DNA of 64,000 nucleotides from contig CM060174.1 in NCBI GenBank assembly GCA_030549775.1, forward strand, positions 12,653,128-12,717,127, given 5' to 3'. Below, in pieces: positions 46,116 through 57,707 of the stretch. Below the pieces are notes generated by a model. The model saw only the letters and a program-made list of their open reading frames with translations, made no database searches and was not told where the DNA came from. The translations under genes and the position numbers were made by a program. The DNA comes from Tamarix chinensis. Lineage: Eukaryota; Streptophyta; Magnoliopsida; Caryophyllales; Tamaricaceae. The stretch's first letter is position 1. Every line of letters starts with the position of its first letter.

Positions 46116-46835
46116 TACTCGCATGGATTGATAAAGAGCATGGTGTAAAATGAGTATTGATCAAAGAATAAATAATCAGTTTATCCGAACTATAACTTGG
46201 CTCTTATTTATCTGTAATGATTGTATGTTTTTAATGTGAGCATGCTTGTGTTACATATTTTTGTATGCATGGTCTTAGCTGCATGGTTACCTTTCTTAGT
46301 ACGTAGTGTGCTGACCATCCGTTTCATGGGTGATGCTCATTCCCACGAGTAGAAGGCCCCTATGAGTTTGTGTAGGTTGGTGATACTATTTTTGATGCCT
46401 TCGATGCTTACGAGGTATTGAGCGGGGCTGAGTGTTGAGCATGGACTTGGTCTGGGATCGAGAGCGACATGGCTAGATTTATTTCCTATGTCCTTTTATT
46501 TTGTGATGGATTACTCAGGCTTAATTTTTATCGTATTGTAGCCTTTATTCCTCTTGAGGAATTTTAATTATGTATTCTAGATGGTAAACTATTTTCGCGT
46601 ACTCTAATTTCTGTCTTATGAATGTTTCAATTCTTTTATGAAGCCTTATTTGATTTTGAATTATGATGTTGTTAATTCTTCTTTAAGCCTTGTGGTTAGT
46701 ATGAGACCGGCCGGGGCCAGGCTTGTACTGGTCACTACAGTAATATCCCTGAAATTTACAAGTTTTGATTTACTTGCTTCCGTTGAACTTCTAATAAAAC
46801 AAAATTTCTTAGTAGTGAATTTTGGGGGTGTTACA

Positions 46836-47674
46836 CTATCCATATCCATATTTGATAAAAAAAAAATTTATACTCATATCTAAATGGGTGTCCACTAACA
46901 CATTTATATTTGTATCTATCAGATATTCGTTATTCGATGGATAACCATTTATTCGTTAATGGATATTATCCAATGAAAAATCAATTATTCAACCAATACA
47001 TCTATTTAAAGTTAATCAAAATGATAATTTTAACTTAAATATTTATTTATTTTAAAATTAAAGATAAAAAGATAATTATAAATTAAGTAAACAGAGACGT
47101 GTAAAAATATAGGTATGGATATGGATAGTTGTTACCCTATCTGTATCTAAACCAAATGGATGTTTTCCTCCATCCTTCATATCAATATCTATTCATTCAT
47201 ATCTGCTTAAATATCTATTGAATAAAATTCATCACATTTATGTCCCTAACCTAAGTCTTTGGGAAGTTGACCCATCCATGCAAACAAATGGCGGTTGTGG
47301 TACCAATTGAGGCCACGATACCTATGTAAAGGGATAGAACCAACGCATATAAATTGGTCACCCTACCTGATACCTAAATTTAATATTCGTACCTAAACTA
47401 AAGGGATATTTTCTTCCTCCCTTTTTTTATTCATATCCATTTAAATATTTATATAATTTCAAACAAAATTTATTCCATATAAACTACTAGCTTGGCCTTT
47501 AGAAAGTAGACTCAGGCATGACAACAAATGGTGGTTGTGGTACTAATTGAGGCCACTATACCTATGTAAAGGGGTATAACCAGTGGGAATAAATTGGGTA
47601 TCCTACCCTTTCCCTAAATTTAATACGAAAGTGATTCATATCCATGCATGTACCTAAACTAATATTTAGTACAC
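46836..47674. repeat. Degenerate TATCCA-type repeat with a 240 bp tandem duplication
   Basis: Rich in TATCCATATCC, ATTCGTTA and GGATAT phrases, a composition that continues at 51561-51740 on the far side of the gypsy element, so that element was inserted into it. Within it, CAAATGGCGGTTGTGGTACC at about 47285 recurs at 47525 as CAAATGGTGGTTGTGGTACT, with flanking similarity of more than 100 bases. Probably an old non-autonomous DNA element; ends unresolved. Confidence 0.5.
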
Positions 47675-48194
47675 TATCATGGATGGCTTTTTTTATCCGA
47701 AAGGTTTTAAAGCACCCTAGAGTTGTGTAGACTCAAGTGGAATTATGTGGAAGATTGTGTAATATTATAGAGACATTTTAGATGATGAAAGAACTATCTA
47801 GATCTCTCAAATCTAGAAGAATGTAGGAAAATTCTACAAGGAAATATCTAGAATTCTCATGTAAATGTAGAAGGGTGTAGAAGATCTATAACCTACCACC
47901 ATATGGAAGTGGGGAGGATGACCTCAACTATAAATAGAGGAGGACCCTCATTTTATCCCACCATCTTACAAGTTGTAAGATCTCTTCTCTCTCATCAATA
48001 AAGTATTATCTTCTTACACGCAAACACTCTTTCACTTTCTCTAAATCCCTTAAGCTCTCCAAGTGCTCTTACTAGTCTTCAAATGCTTGGTATTAGCCTT
48101 AGCGGTGGAAAGGCTGACTTAGTGATCATTAAAGGATTTGTGCTTCCAAGGAAAGCATGGGAAAGACTTAGGTGAAAAGAGTCACCTTGTGACA
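47675..48194 (+). repeat. 5' LTR of the Reina-like element
   Basis: Starts TATCATGGATGG (first G changed to A) and ends TTGTGACA. It contains CTCAACTATAAATAGAGGA (about 47925), a TATA box with good context, and AATAAAG shortly after (about 47996), a possible polyadenylation signal. Confidence 0.88.
47932..47938 (+). promoter_or_regulatory. TATA box in the 5' LTR of the Reina-like element
   Basis: TATAAATAGAGGA is conserved in both LTRs (the second near 51295). It is the likely promoter core for the element's RNA. Confidence 0.65.
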
Positions 48195-48196
48195 CG

Positions 48197-48208
48197 TGAT
48201 ATTAGAGT
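48197..48208 (+). other. Primer-binding site of the Reina-like element
   Basis: TGATATTAGAGT differs from TGGTATCAGAGC, the initiator tRNA-Met complement, only by transitions. It lies two bases inside the 5' LTR. Confidence 0.6.
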
Positions 48209-48249
48209 GTTGGTAAAGGGAAGATTTGGTTACAAGGGATTGTAGCCAT

Positions 48250-49489
48250 GACAAATGATGAGTTAGCAAACAACCCAAATGAAATAACTATCTACATGGA
48301 TACCCGTGGCAAGGAATGTTGGAAGAATAATAAGGGTGTTTCTAAAGATAAGTTGGTGTCCAAGGATTGACTCTCTTCACTTGAAGAAAGGGTTATTTGG
48401 GTGGAGAGAAGGATGGAAGAGTCGGTGAAGAGACTTGATGTGTTGGATGAATTTCTTGGTGAAGATATTCGTGTAAAAATCCTTGGTGGCATCAACCTCT
48501 TATTGGAGGAACTCTGAAGGGATATTAGCACCCTAAAAGAGGAGTTTGGCACCCTTAGGGAAGATCACGTTGCGTTGATATGGGATCTCAACCAAGGAAG
48601 GAATGTTGGTCATTCTGGAGGATCAAGGGTCCAAGGCCTCGAGCCACCCAAGTATGGAGGTAAGTGTGATGCTAAAGAACTTGATAATTTTATCTGGATG
48701 GTGGAAAGGTATATGTGTTCTGCAGGTATGGATGATGATGTCGACAAGATTAATATCGATGCACTCTACCTTGAGCATGATGCTATGCTATTTCGGAGAC
48801 TCTGTAGTGATGAGATTGAATGAGGTGTGGTGGCTATCAACACATGGGAGGACTTCAAGAGGAAACTTAAAGCTCAGTTATATCCCATGAAGGTGGAGGA
48901 TGTTGTAGTTAAGAAGTTAAGGAGCCTAAAACAAATTGATACCATTAAGTGTTATATCAAAGAATATAGCTCCTTAATGCTTGAGATACCAGATATGTCA
49001 GACAAGAACTTGCTCCTCTACTCCATGGATGGGTTGCAAACTTAGATAGAGCAAGAGTTGAGGCACTGCAGTATCCAAGACCTTGTTTCGGCCATAAGGG
49101 AGGTGGAGTCCCTCATCGAGTTTCAGAAGGAGAAGAAAGATAAGCTAAAGATGGGTGGACCATATAAAGGTGGGGGAGAGAAATCACATAAGAAAATAGA
49201 CCCACCCAAGTGGAAAAGAAAGCATGAAGGGGGTAAGGATCACTCCAAGAAAAGAACATACTTCATTTTTCAAGGGGTTCACATGTCCTTCTACTGTCCT
49301 AAGAGGAAGCAATTGAATGTCCTTATTAGTTCCCTTGAAGAAGGGACATCGGGTGAGAAGGAGGTACAAATGGGTTCAATGTACTTCCTTAGCTCACTCA
49401 AGGCTAAGGATAAGGAGATGCTAAAGGGGCAGCTTAAGGCATCAAAGGGGTTGATTTATGTCAAAGTTAAGGTAAATAACAGAGTTTGA
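48250..49489 (+). pseudogene. Gag remnant of the Reina-like element
   Basis: Three open stretches (48575-48823, 48827-49045, 49058-49489) in near-continuous register form a gag. It has an N-terminal coiled-coil-like region (SLEERVIWVERRMEES), then LEPPKYGGKCDAKELDNFIW and WEDFKRKLKAQLYPM, typical of the retrotransposon gag domain. A relic of a knuckle (YFIFQGVHMSFYCPKRK) has lost its Cys pattern. Stops occur at about 48368, 48517, 48824 and 49045. The frame fuses into the deletion junction. Confidence 0.8.
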
Positions 49490-50870
49490 CTATACAATAG
49501 AGTATAAACCAAGCAAAGCCAATGTTATCGCAGATGCATTGAGTCAGAAGGCGGAGTTAGTAGCTTTGAGCTAGCCGCATTGTGATCTCATAGATCATGT
49601 TCGAGAAGGATTAGCTCAAGATCACTTAGCCAAGAACTTAATGGAGATGGCTGGGGAAGGAAGGACTCAAAGAGTTTGGTTAGAAGATGGCATGCTCTAC
49701 ACCATTGGTCACCGACTCTACATACCGAAGTGGGGTAACCTAAGGAGGGAACTACTAAAGGAGTGCCATGAATCGAAGTGGGCTGGTCATCCTAGTATGA
49801 GAAGGACCATTTCACTTCTTGAAAATTCTTATTATTGGCCTAACATGCAAGATGATGATGAGGCACACGTGAATACTTTTCTTGTGTGTTAACAAGATAA
49901 GGTGGAGCAAAGCAAGCTTGCGGGTTTACTAAATTCTCTTCATATTCTAGAGAAGATAGTGGGAGAGCATATCTATAGACTTCATCTCAACAATCCCTAC
50001 TTTAGAAGGATGTGGTTCCATCATGGTGGTGGTGGATATATTTTCCAAGTATGGAACTTTCATCCCTGCCCCACAAGATTGCACAGTCGTGGAAGTCAGG
50101 TGCTTATTCTTCAAACATATGGTGAAGTATTGGGGAGTTCCTTGGAGTATCATCAATGACCAAGACCCACAATTCACAGGGAAATTTAGGAAGGAGCTAT
50201 TCAAGCTCATGGGCTCAGATTTACATTTCTCCACAAGTTTTCACCCACAAACTGATAGGTAGATGAATAGAGTGAATCACTTGTTGGAGATCTACTTAAG
50301 GCACTTTTTTAGTGCCAACCAAACATATTGGGAAAAGTTAATCGACGTGGCCCAATTATCCTATAATCTTCAGTGGAGTGAGATGATGCAAAAGATCCCA
50401 TTTGAAATAGAGATAAGCCAACAACCTACATCTCCACAAAAGCTAGCCAAGGGATACACAGGACCTAGCCCTGATGCTTTCAAGTATGCAAAAGGGTGCG
50501 ACGAGAAGCTGGATTTAGCCAAGGCCAAATTGACCAAGGTAGCTAAGAAAATGAAGAAGTGGGTTGATGCAAAGAGACAACATAGGACATTCAAAGTGAG
50601 AGATAAAGTCATGGTAAAACTTCCAACCCAACAGTTCAATGCCTACATGAAAGTACATAAGGGCTTGACATAATAGTACGAGGGACCATACCCAATTGCG
50701 AAGAAAGTTGGAAAGACTTCATATAGATTGGAATTAGCAAAGAAGCTCAAGGTCCACCTAGTGTTCCATGTGAATCATCTGAATCCCTACCACAAGGATA
50801 AGGATGACCCGAGTAGAGGTGAGTCTCATTGAGCACCACTCGCAAATGTTGCATCTTTTGAGAAGGAGGT
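49490..50870 (+). pseudogene. RNase H tail and integrase of the Reina-like element
   Basis: DYTIEYKPSKANVIADALSQ is the end of RNase H. The zinc-binding region is in ESKWAGHPSMRRTISLLENS and YYWPNM. The core holds MVVVDIFSKYGTFIPAP, SIINDQDPQFTGKF and SFHPQTDR, so the Asp of the D-D-E triad is retained in VVDIFSK and NDQDPQF. The C-terminal part continues to VHLVFHVNHLNPYHKDKDD. One stop (about 49892) and frame changes break it. Confidence 0.85.
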
Positions 50871-51010
50871 TGTAAAGATCATGGCAGATTGAGTAAAAAA
50901 AAAGGCCAAATGATTTTCTAATTACATTAAGTACCTCATGGGAACGCGATGAGGACTTGTGGTAGTTCCATGACCAATATAGAGGCTTTCAAGACCACTA
51001 AGGACTTGAC
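50855..51010 (+). pseudogene. Degenerate chromodomain of the Reina-like element
   Basis: After the integrase, frames give FEKEVVKIMAD and then IKYLMGTR and a shifted WERDEDLW-like segment encoded by GGGAACGCGATGAGGACTTG. This is the position and pattern of the chromodomain that defines chromoviruses. Stops and a frameshift make it non-functional. Confidence 0.6.
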
Positions 51011-51026
51011 GAGGACACCAAGGGTT

Positions 51027-51040
51027 TAGGTGGGGGAGAA
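51027..51040 (+). other. Polypurine tract of the Reina-like element
   Basis: AGGTGGGGGAGAA directly precedes the 3' LTR start TGTCATAGACC, the expected plus-strand priming site. Confidence 0.75.
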
Positions 51041-51560
51041 TGTCATAGACCACTTTTTTTTATCCAAAAGGTTCTAGAACACCTTAGAGTTGTTTAGACT
51101 CTAGTAGAATTATGTGGAAAATTTTTTAATATTCTAGATACATTCTAAATTATGAAAGAACTATCAAGATATTTCAAATGTAGAAGAATGTAGGGAAATC
51201 CTACAAGAAAGTCTCTATAATTCTCATGTAAATGTAGAAGGATGTAGAAGATGTAGAATCTTCCACCGTAGGGATATGGGGAGGAGACCTCAACTATAAA
51301 TAGAGGAGAACCCTCATTTGCTCCCACCATCTTTTAAGTTGTAAGTTATCTCCTCTCTCATCAATAAAGTGTTCTTTTCTTGCACACAAACAGTCTATCA
51401 CTTTCTCTAAGTCCCTTAAGTTCTCCAAGTATTCTTACTCATCTTCAAAGGCGTGGTATTAACCTTAGTAGTGCAAAGGCTGAGTTAGCGAGCACTAAAT
51501 GAGTTGTGCTTCTAAGTGATGTACGGAAAAGACTTAGGTGAAAAGAGTCACCCCATGACA
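51041..51560 (+). repeat. 3' LTR of the Reina-like element
   Basis: Starts TGTCATAGACCAC and ends CCATGACA, 520 bases like its partner. TATAAATAGAGGA and AATAAAG are conserved. Confidence 0.88.
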
Positions 51561-52358
51561 ACATGGCTTGTGTCTGTCAATATTTGTACCTCATAGATAT
51601 CCAATAGTCGTCGGATAATTTGTCAACTAATAGACAAATCAGTTAGCCGACACATTCATTATCTAAGGAGTTCGTCATTATCCACTTCAACCCATTTACC
51701 CAATAATTTCTCATACACGATAAAAAATCCTACATTTAAATCATTTTTTTCCAAACAAATCAAGATCTAGGAGAAAATAGATCAGCAATGAGCTACCACA
51801 AAGAACAACACCCTAATGCTGGACAAATAAAAAGTATACGATTCCAACCATACCCAGTTTGAACTAGACAAAGAGTACAAAAAAATCAACAATAGAACCT
51901 GAGTCCTTTGCATTAATCAATTTTGATAGTAAAATAGCTTCGAAAAACCCCATACAGGTTGGGCAAACACATTCCAACAGTAAGCTAACACCAATATCCG
52001 TAAATCTTGAAAATTTCTATGAAGACAAGAAAAATGGAGAACCATAAATCAAAATTGAATAAAATAATCAAAATTCATGTTTGTTTAGCTCTTAAGCTAA
52101 TGTGAAAATGAGAATAACCCATTAAGCTCGATATGAGTTGTTCAATTAGGAGAATTTGAAGAGTCGCCAAACTCAAAGCAAACAGACATCCAGATTGAGG
52201 AATCAAAGAAAAATTAGAAAAACCAACCCTAAAACCTTAGTTAACCAAATTTGAAGCAAACAAATCAAGAAAGATAAATCGATTCCACTTTTGATTAAAG
52301 ACTTGTCGAAGAAGAGCAACCCAAGCTCAAAATTGAATAAAGTAAATCTTATTCTAAG
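51561..52358. other. Intergenic DNA, end of the interrupted TATCCA repeat
   Basis: The first 180 bases continue the TATCCA/GGATAT-type repeat interrupted by the gypsy element. The remainder to 52358 is unremarkable A-rich DNA with no gene. Confidence 0.5.
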
Positions 52359-52843
52359 TGCATCTGCACCCCTTTCTCAAATTAAGTACCCAATTGTATT
52401 ATCCAATTATTTTCTCTCTCATGTCTCATAATTTTATCAATTTACCTTAAATTTAATTATCTACTCTACATTACACAAATAAAATTTACACCACTCAATT
52501 ACTTTTATCAATCACATCACCAATCATTTATACCTTATAATATTTAACTCTTAATTTATATTAATCTATAAATATTAATTAATAATCTTATATAATCAAA
52601 TTTTATTAAATATAATTTTATAAATAATTTAATTAATAACAACTATTTTTTAAATAAATACTTCATATACGCTCTAATAGTAAAAATCAGTCTAAAAAGT
52701 GTATTGAATGCATCTCGGTTTCCACACTTTTGGGCACCTCAAATTTCCTAGGAAACCTCAAATTTGAGGTATTTTTTCTAATATTACAACTCTTTCCTCA
52801 AATTTGAGATTGGGAGACATTTTTTCTCCCCATTGTAGATGAC
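52359..52843. mobile_element. Putative MITE
   Basis: A 485-base A+T-rich segment flanked on both sides by CTAAG (52354-52358, 52844-52848). The left end TGCATCTGCACCCC and the reversed right end GTCATCTACAATGG share CATCTRCA in register. It contains a small palindrome, CCTCAAATTTGAGG (about 52762). No coding. The superfamily is not determined. Confidence 0.45.
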
Positions 52844-52848
52844 CTAAG

Positions 52849-55769
52849 ATAAGACGTCTCAAAATGAAGGAAGAGGAAGGATGGAAGATCAAACGAGATC
52901 TCACTAGTTACCACCAACTTGTGGTGACCGTCGAGGAACAACAAAAAAATTTGAAGGATGGAAGATCGACGATGACGAGGAGGTGGTGATGATGAGGAGG
53001 TGATGGCGACAAGGCGATGGTGTGGTGCAAGTAGGCACTTATATGAAATCTAGTGGGTATCGCCGTTAATGAAATCATTTACATGCATTCACCCGTTTTA
53101 AAATTTATTTGCAAACATACACTTCTAATATGTTTGGTTTAACTAAATGAAAATTAACATACATATTTTTTAATTGATTTATTTTATTTGTAAATGGATT
53201 TTGTTAATCTTAAATAGATGAATCAAAGTTAAACTTTTATCTTGATTCATCCCAATCAATCTTATTTTTATTAACCTCCAATTTCGAGAATAACGGATGT
53301 GATAGTAAAAATATATATAAATTTTATATATTTACCTCAATCAAAATATAATTTTTAAAATATTCATCCCGATTTATCTAAGTAGGTTAAAATCTTGCAA
53401 ATAATATTTTAAAATATTCACCCCAATTTAAATCTATTCCTTTGACCTACGTTAATTTTTAATATTTATTTTCACCCCGGTTTATCCCAATCCAAACGAA
53501 CTATTAGATTAATTAAAGTTAAAATTTCATCTCAATTCACCCCGAATTACCCCATTTTTATTAACCCCATTTTTAGGATAATCAAGGTATTAGTAAAACT
53601 TAACTGATACATCATTCATTCATTTGATTCACCCCGATTCAAACAAAATTAAAACAAATTTTAATCAAGTGAGATTAATATTATCCTAACATCACTTTAA
53701 AATATTCGCCTCCATTTTTCTCACTTAAATGAATTTTTAATATTTTCTATCACCCTAATTTACCTTAATTCGAATGAATCAATATGAAATGACCGAGGGA
53801 AATAAACCCGGAAAGAGAGGGAAAATTGAGGGAAGGGTAAGGACAAAGAAAAATTTAGGGAATGAGGGTACGAGAGAGTGAGACACTCAAAGGAGTAAGG
53901 ATGTGATTTTGATTTTCCAAAAATAAATTTGGAATGGTTAGACCATTAGGGTTTTGGTTAATTTTTACTTTTAACCCTCTAAATATATTAGTAAGTTACT
54001 TAAATAAAGTGTAGAAGATGATTTTATATTGGACAAATAGGTGCAGAAACAAATATAGGTATAGAGATTGATACGAATTTTAGGACCTCTTATCCAACCA
54101 AGTTATATATATATATATATATATATATATACGAATCCAACCAAGTTTTCTCTTTTCTCTATCTATGTATCCGTTTATACATATTTATTTATACATTCAT
54201 TTGGTAAAATCCCTAGACTTTTGGATAAACCCCGTCTCATTGGCATCCCTATCTATATAGCGATATCAAAGCATTAAAGGCTATAAATAATATAACGACC
54301 TTGTCACAACGTGAATTTTTAATCTTTTTTTTTAAACGGTATACTTCTAATTCTTATTTATAGATCATTTAAATAGAAAACTTCAATGAACTAATGTTTT
54401 ATAATATTAGTTATAACTATTGATATTAAACTATTATTATGTTACATTTATACAAATCTATGATAAATTAAATTTATCAATATCTATCCAGAAGTATCGT
54501 TGATATTCAATATATAGTCAAAATATCGACAATATATATGTAATTTTTTAAATAAATAAAAAAACAAATACATTTTAGATGTATGGCTTATCAGTTGATC
54601 CAAAATTTGTAAAATATGAATCAATATTTCAATAAATACTATTGAGACCGATATTTAATTATATGGATCAGGTTTTCGTCCAAATACTACTTTCAATAGG
54701 TTATATGGGTCTCAGGGTATTGGTTAGTAGTTAGATATAATTTATAGTTATCTTTTTTTATCTTATTCATATAGTATTTGGGAATTGTTATATGTTACTA
54801 TTTATCTAAGTATATCAATTAGTCGTTTTAGCCAATGAATAAAGTCTTGAATGGCTTGTGAGAATCAATAATTTTGATTGCATAATAGCTATAATATTCA
54901 ATATTCATTCATTGAGTACTGAACTAACCTTGTATTGCTTGATGCTGTCAAACCCCTAGCAGGCATCTCCCGTTTAAACCAAAAAGGGTACCATCGGAGC
55001 ATATCTACGGCAAAATCGTGTTATATGAGAGCGAACAGAATCTGGCCCGTCTCAGTATATACTAATAAATAAAGATAACGACAAGTAATCGAAGACGGGC
55101 CTCAACTTTTTCTGCGCTAGCTAGATCCTTTGGAGTAACCTTCTACCGTTGCCTGATAATTTATTGGAATCAGCTTTTGACTAGCAGACACGGCAAGGAA
55201 CCAGAATTTCTTTGTGTTATTATTAGGGCCGGCGGCTCGGCTACCTTGGTTTAATTAAATAAGTTAAATTTAAATTTTATTTTTTAATTTATTTATTGAA
55301 CAAGTTGAATTTAAACTTTAAAAATAAGGCTCGATATATTTTTTATTTTTGGTTCGTAAACTTGATTCGACTCGACTTGATTCATTAAAAGTTCGATTCG
55401 ACTCGTTTATTTAGTTAAACGAACTAAATTCGAACCCATAAGTATTCAGCTCATTTAGAATCCTAATTATTAGGTATTACTCACATTGACGTGTAAACCT
55501 AATCCATACTCCATAGTGTGCTTGCATATCTTGTCTTCCGACCACAATATGAAATGCCTGATAAATTATTACGATTTTAGTATACAATTTTATACATAAC
55601 TTACCATAAAATATTTGTTTTACATACTTCTTAAATTTTTAACTCATAAATATATATACTAAAATTGTATAAATAATGTTTTGGTGAGATATTTATATAA
55701 AATTATATAATTTTTTAATTCATGTATTGAAATTATTTTTAAATATATTAATTATGATTAATAAAATAT

Positions 55770-55803
<34 letters not shown>

Positions 55804-57480
55804 ATATCAATACTATAAATTAGAAAGTCTGGCTCCGCCCTTAGTTCCCGTAGTAGCTGGCTAGCTAGCTAATTCAATTACCCACCTAGTGCCACGGACT
55901 GTTTGTTCCAAAGACCGCAAAGCCTCGCCATATGTAATGGAGGGGTAAAGACTTAGTAAACATAGGCTAACTACAACTCTATTTGAGCTGTGACTCGCAT
56001 TTTTCAACCAACCAAAGAAACAATTGTTTCTTTTTATGTATATAAAAGGTAAAACCCTTATTTATTACGGTTTCATCCATCAATTACCTATTCTTATTCA
56101 CCACCGAATAATCCTCGTTCTAATTATTACTACCAAAACAATAGAGTACCCAACATCTCTTAGCCGTATATTAATCTTTACCTTAATTTCCTCATCATTA
56201 ATCCTCCAACTCCGAGCAACAAAGCTGCCAACAGCAAGCAATAGGCCAACAACCACCATAAACTATATCCACAACATGCGTATAACAATTAAATACCAAA
56301 AACTATGCAACAAAATACTTCCAATAGACACAACAACAACCATCACCGACCCATCCTAATACTTTCCAAACAATGTATAGGGCAGGATGTAACATATAGA
56401 TGCTACCAATAAGAAGAGTGATGCAATGAGTATGTGAGATTGTGGTGTGGAGAGTCTTGATCTGTGTGGAGATATAGTGGACGGTGTTGAGGTTTGTCGT
56501 TTAAAGAATGTTGTTAGACGAAAGATTTACGAGGTTTAATAGTTGGATGTAACTCTCTCGTCTTTCTAATATAGTAGAGATATAACGGATTATGTTAAAG
56601 TTTGATATTTAAAAAATATTATTAAACAAGAATTTATAATATTTGATAGTTTGATATAATCGTCTCATTAGACAATGTCTAGTCATTTTTTTTAATAAGA
56701 TCACTTGAAAATAAACGTTAAATTAAGCCTACGAAATTTTTATTACTAATTGATTTTCAGTTATTTGTAATTACTTTAATTACATAATCTAAAAGTGATA
56801 AGTTGTTAAAAATATAAATATATAATACACATACAGTTTTCTAAACTATAACTTAACTTTTAAAATTTTAACTGGGCGACTTTAACAAATTATAAACTAA
56901 AAAGTGTCTTTTAAAACTAAAATATCAAACTAAACCATAAAATATAATTTGATTTGATTTGATTTCTGATTTGTATCGTATTAACAACACTCTACCTATT
57001 AAGATGTCAACATTTACTCTAATGAAAACAAATAGAAGAAATGTGACCTTGAACTAACATGGATCTTAAAAGAAATCTGAACATGAAACTCATAATGGTT
57101 TATCAAAATTAAGTTGTCAAGGTTCATCTTAGTACATCAACTAAAACCCTGATTAGATGCAATAATACAGACACTTGTTAGTTAATTAATACTCTCTCTA
57201 TAATAAAAATATTTTTTGTTAATAATTTATATACCTTTTAATAACTAATAAAAATAATATTAAAATTTTACATACATCCTTTATTAAAAAATTATTTAAT
57301 ACATTGATAATTAAAAAAATAAAAAATATATAAAAGCTGCCTTCTCTAAAATAATTTTTTATATAAATATTTCCACGTACAGTAACTTCTTATTACTTTA
57401 TCTGCCGTTCATATCTCGTCTAGAGCATCTGTTTTCAGTGTCGCAGAATCAAACTGGCCCAGATAAGGATAAAAGAAACA
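52849..57480. other. Gene-poor region with old repeats
   Basis: 53050-53780 is a degenerate repeat of CACCCCGATTTATCCC/AATCCAAACGAA phrases. An (AT)n run lies at about 54106-54131. 55240-55470 is a GACTCGACTTGATTC-type repeat related to the patch at 18617-18960. Around it, TTAGGGCCGGCGGCTCGG (about 55228) and reversed TAAGGGCGGAGCCAG (about 55857) may be terminal repeats of one element. 56024-56360 is open on both strands but unrecognised. 56469-56680 holds a worn 108 bp tandem repeat. No gene is supported. Confidence 0.5.
56469..56680. repeat. Worn 108 bp tandem repeat
   Basis: GAGATATAGTGGACGGTGTT at 56469 recurs as GAGATATAACGGATTATGTT at 56577 and the two remain alignable for about 100 bases. 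Most differences are G in the first copy against A in the second, or C against T. Confidence 0.7.
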
Positions 57481-57536
57481 AATTCAGAAAGGTAATTAGA
57501 TTCCCAAATCCATTCAAGTCTCGAGAATGAATGTGG

Positions 57537-57566
57537 GAGAGAGAGAGAGAGAGAGAAGAGAAAGAG
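57537..57566. repeat. (GA)n microsatellite
   Basis: GA repeats just beyond the 3' end of the DUF3511 gene; on the gene's strand this is a (CT)n run, possibly within its 3' untranslated region. Confidence 0.9.
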
Positions 57567-57707
57567 AGAATCCTGCTGTACAAGCCTACAAGGTGAACGC
57601 GTATATCTTCATTCACCAAGGACATCAGAAAACCCACATCAAGCAAACAATACCCTTTTGTCCAGACCTAACAACAGAAGACGGAAGAATATCTATCTCC
57701 GCAGCAA

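Larger units (their letters stand above)
37334..46835 (+). mobile_element. Solo LTR E (outer), split by solo LTR F
   Basis: Left end TAAAATACCCC (two changes from TGTAATACCCC), right end GGGGGTGTTACA at 46835. Flanks CTATT (37329-37333) and CTATC (46836-46840) agree at 4 of 5 bases. Without the nested copy and one 5-base duplication it measures about 4746 bases, nearly the same as LTR F. In order: T-rich lead, CT/GC-rich island (37620-38880), TATA box, TTA tract (38920-39396), break, then from 44148 the TTA tract resumes, followed by a body matching LTR F and a hairpin-motif array (45769-46115). No gag or pol is present. Confidence 0.85.
47675..51560 (+). mobile_element. Chromodomain-type gypsy element with internal deletion (Reina-like)
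   Basis: A 3886-base element with two LTRs of exactly 520 bases (47675-48194, 51041-51560), a primer-binding site, gag, the end of RNase H, integrase, a worn chromodomain and a polypurine tract. Protease, reverse transcriptase and most of RNase H are missing: gag runs to KVKVNNR at about 49485 and jumps straight into DYTIEYKPSKANVIADALSQ. The LTR pair diverges at perhaps one base in six by eye. The flanks (TACAC left, ACATG right) show no clear target duplication. It is non-autonomous and itself has stops. Confidence 0.87.

Noticed and set aside
56024..56360. Mitochondrial DNA insertion
   Set aside because: The A/C-rich, Ile/Thr-rich frame looked mitochondrial at first, but no mitochondrial gene could be recognised in any frame.
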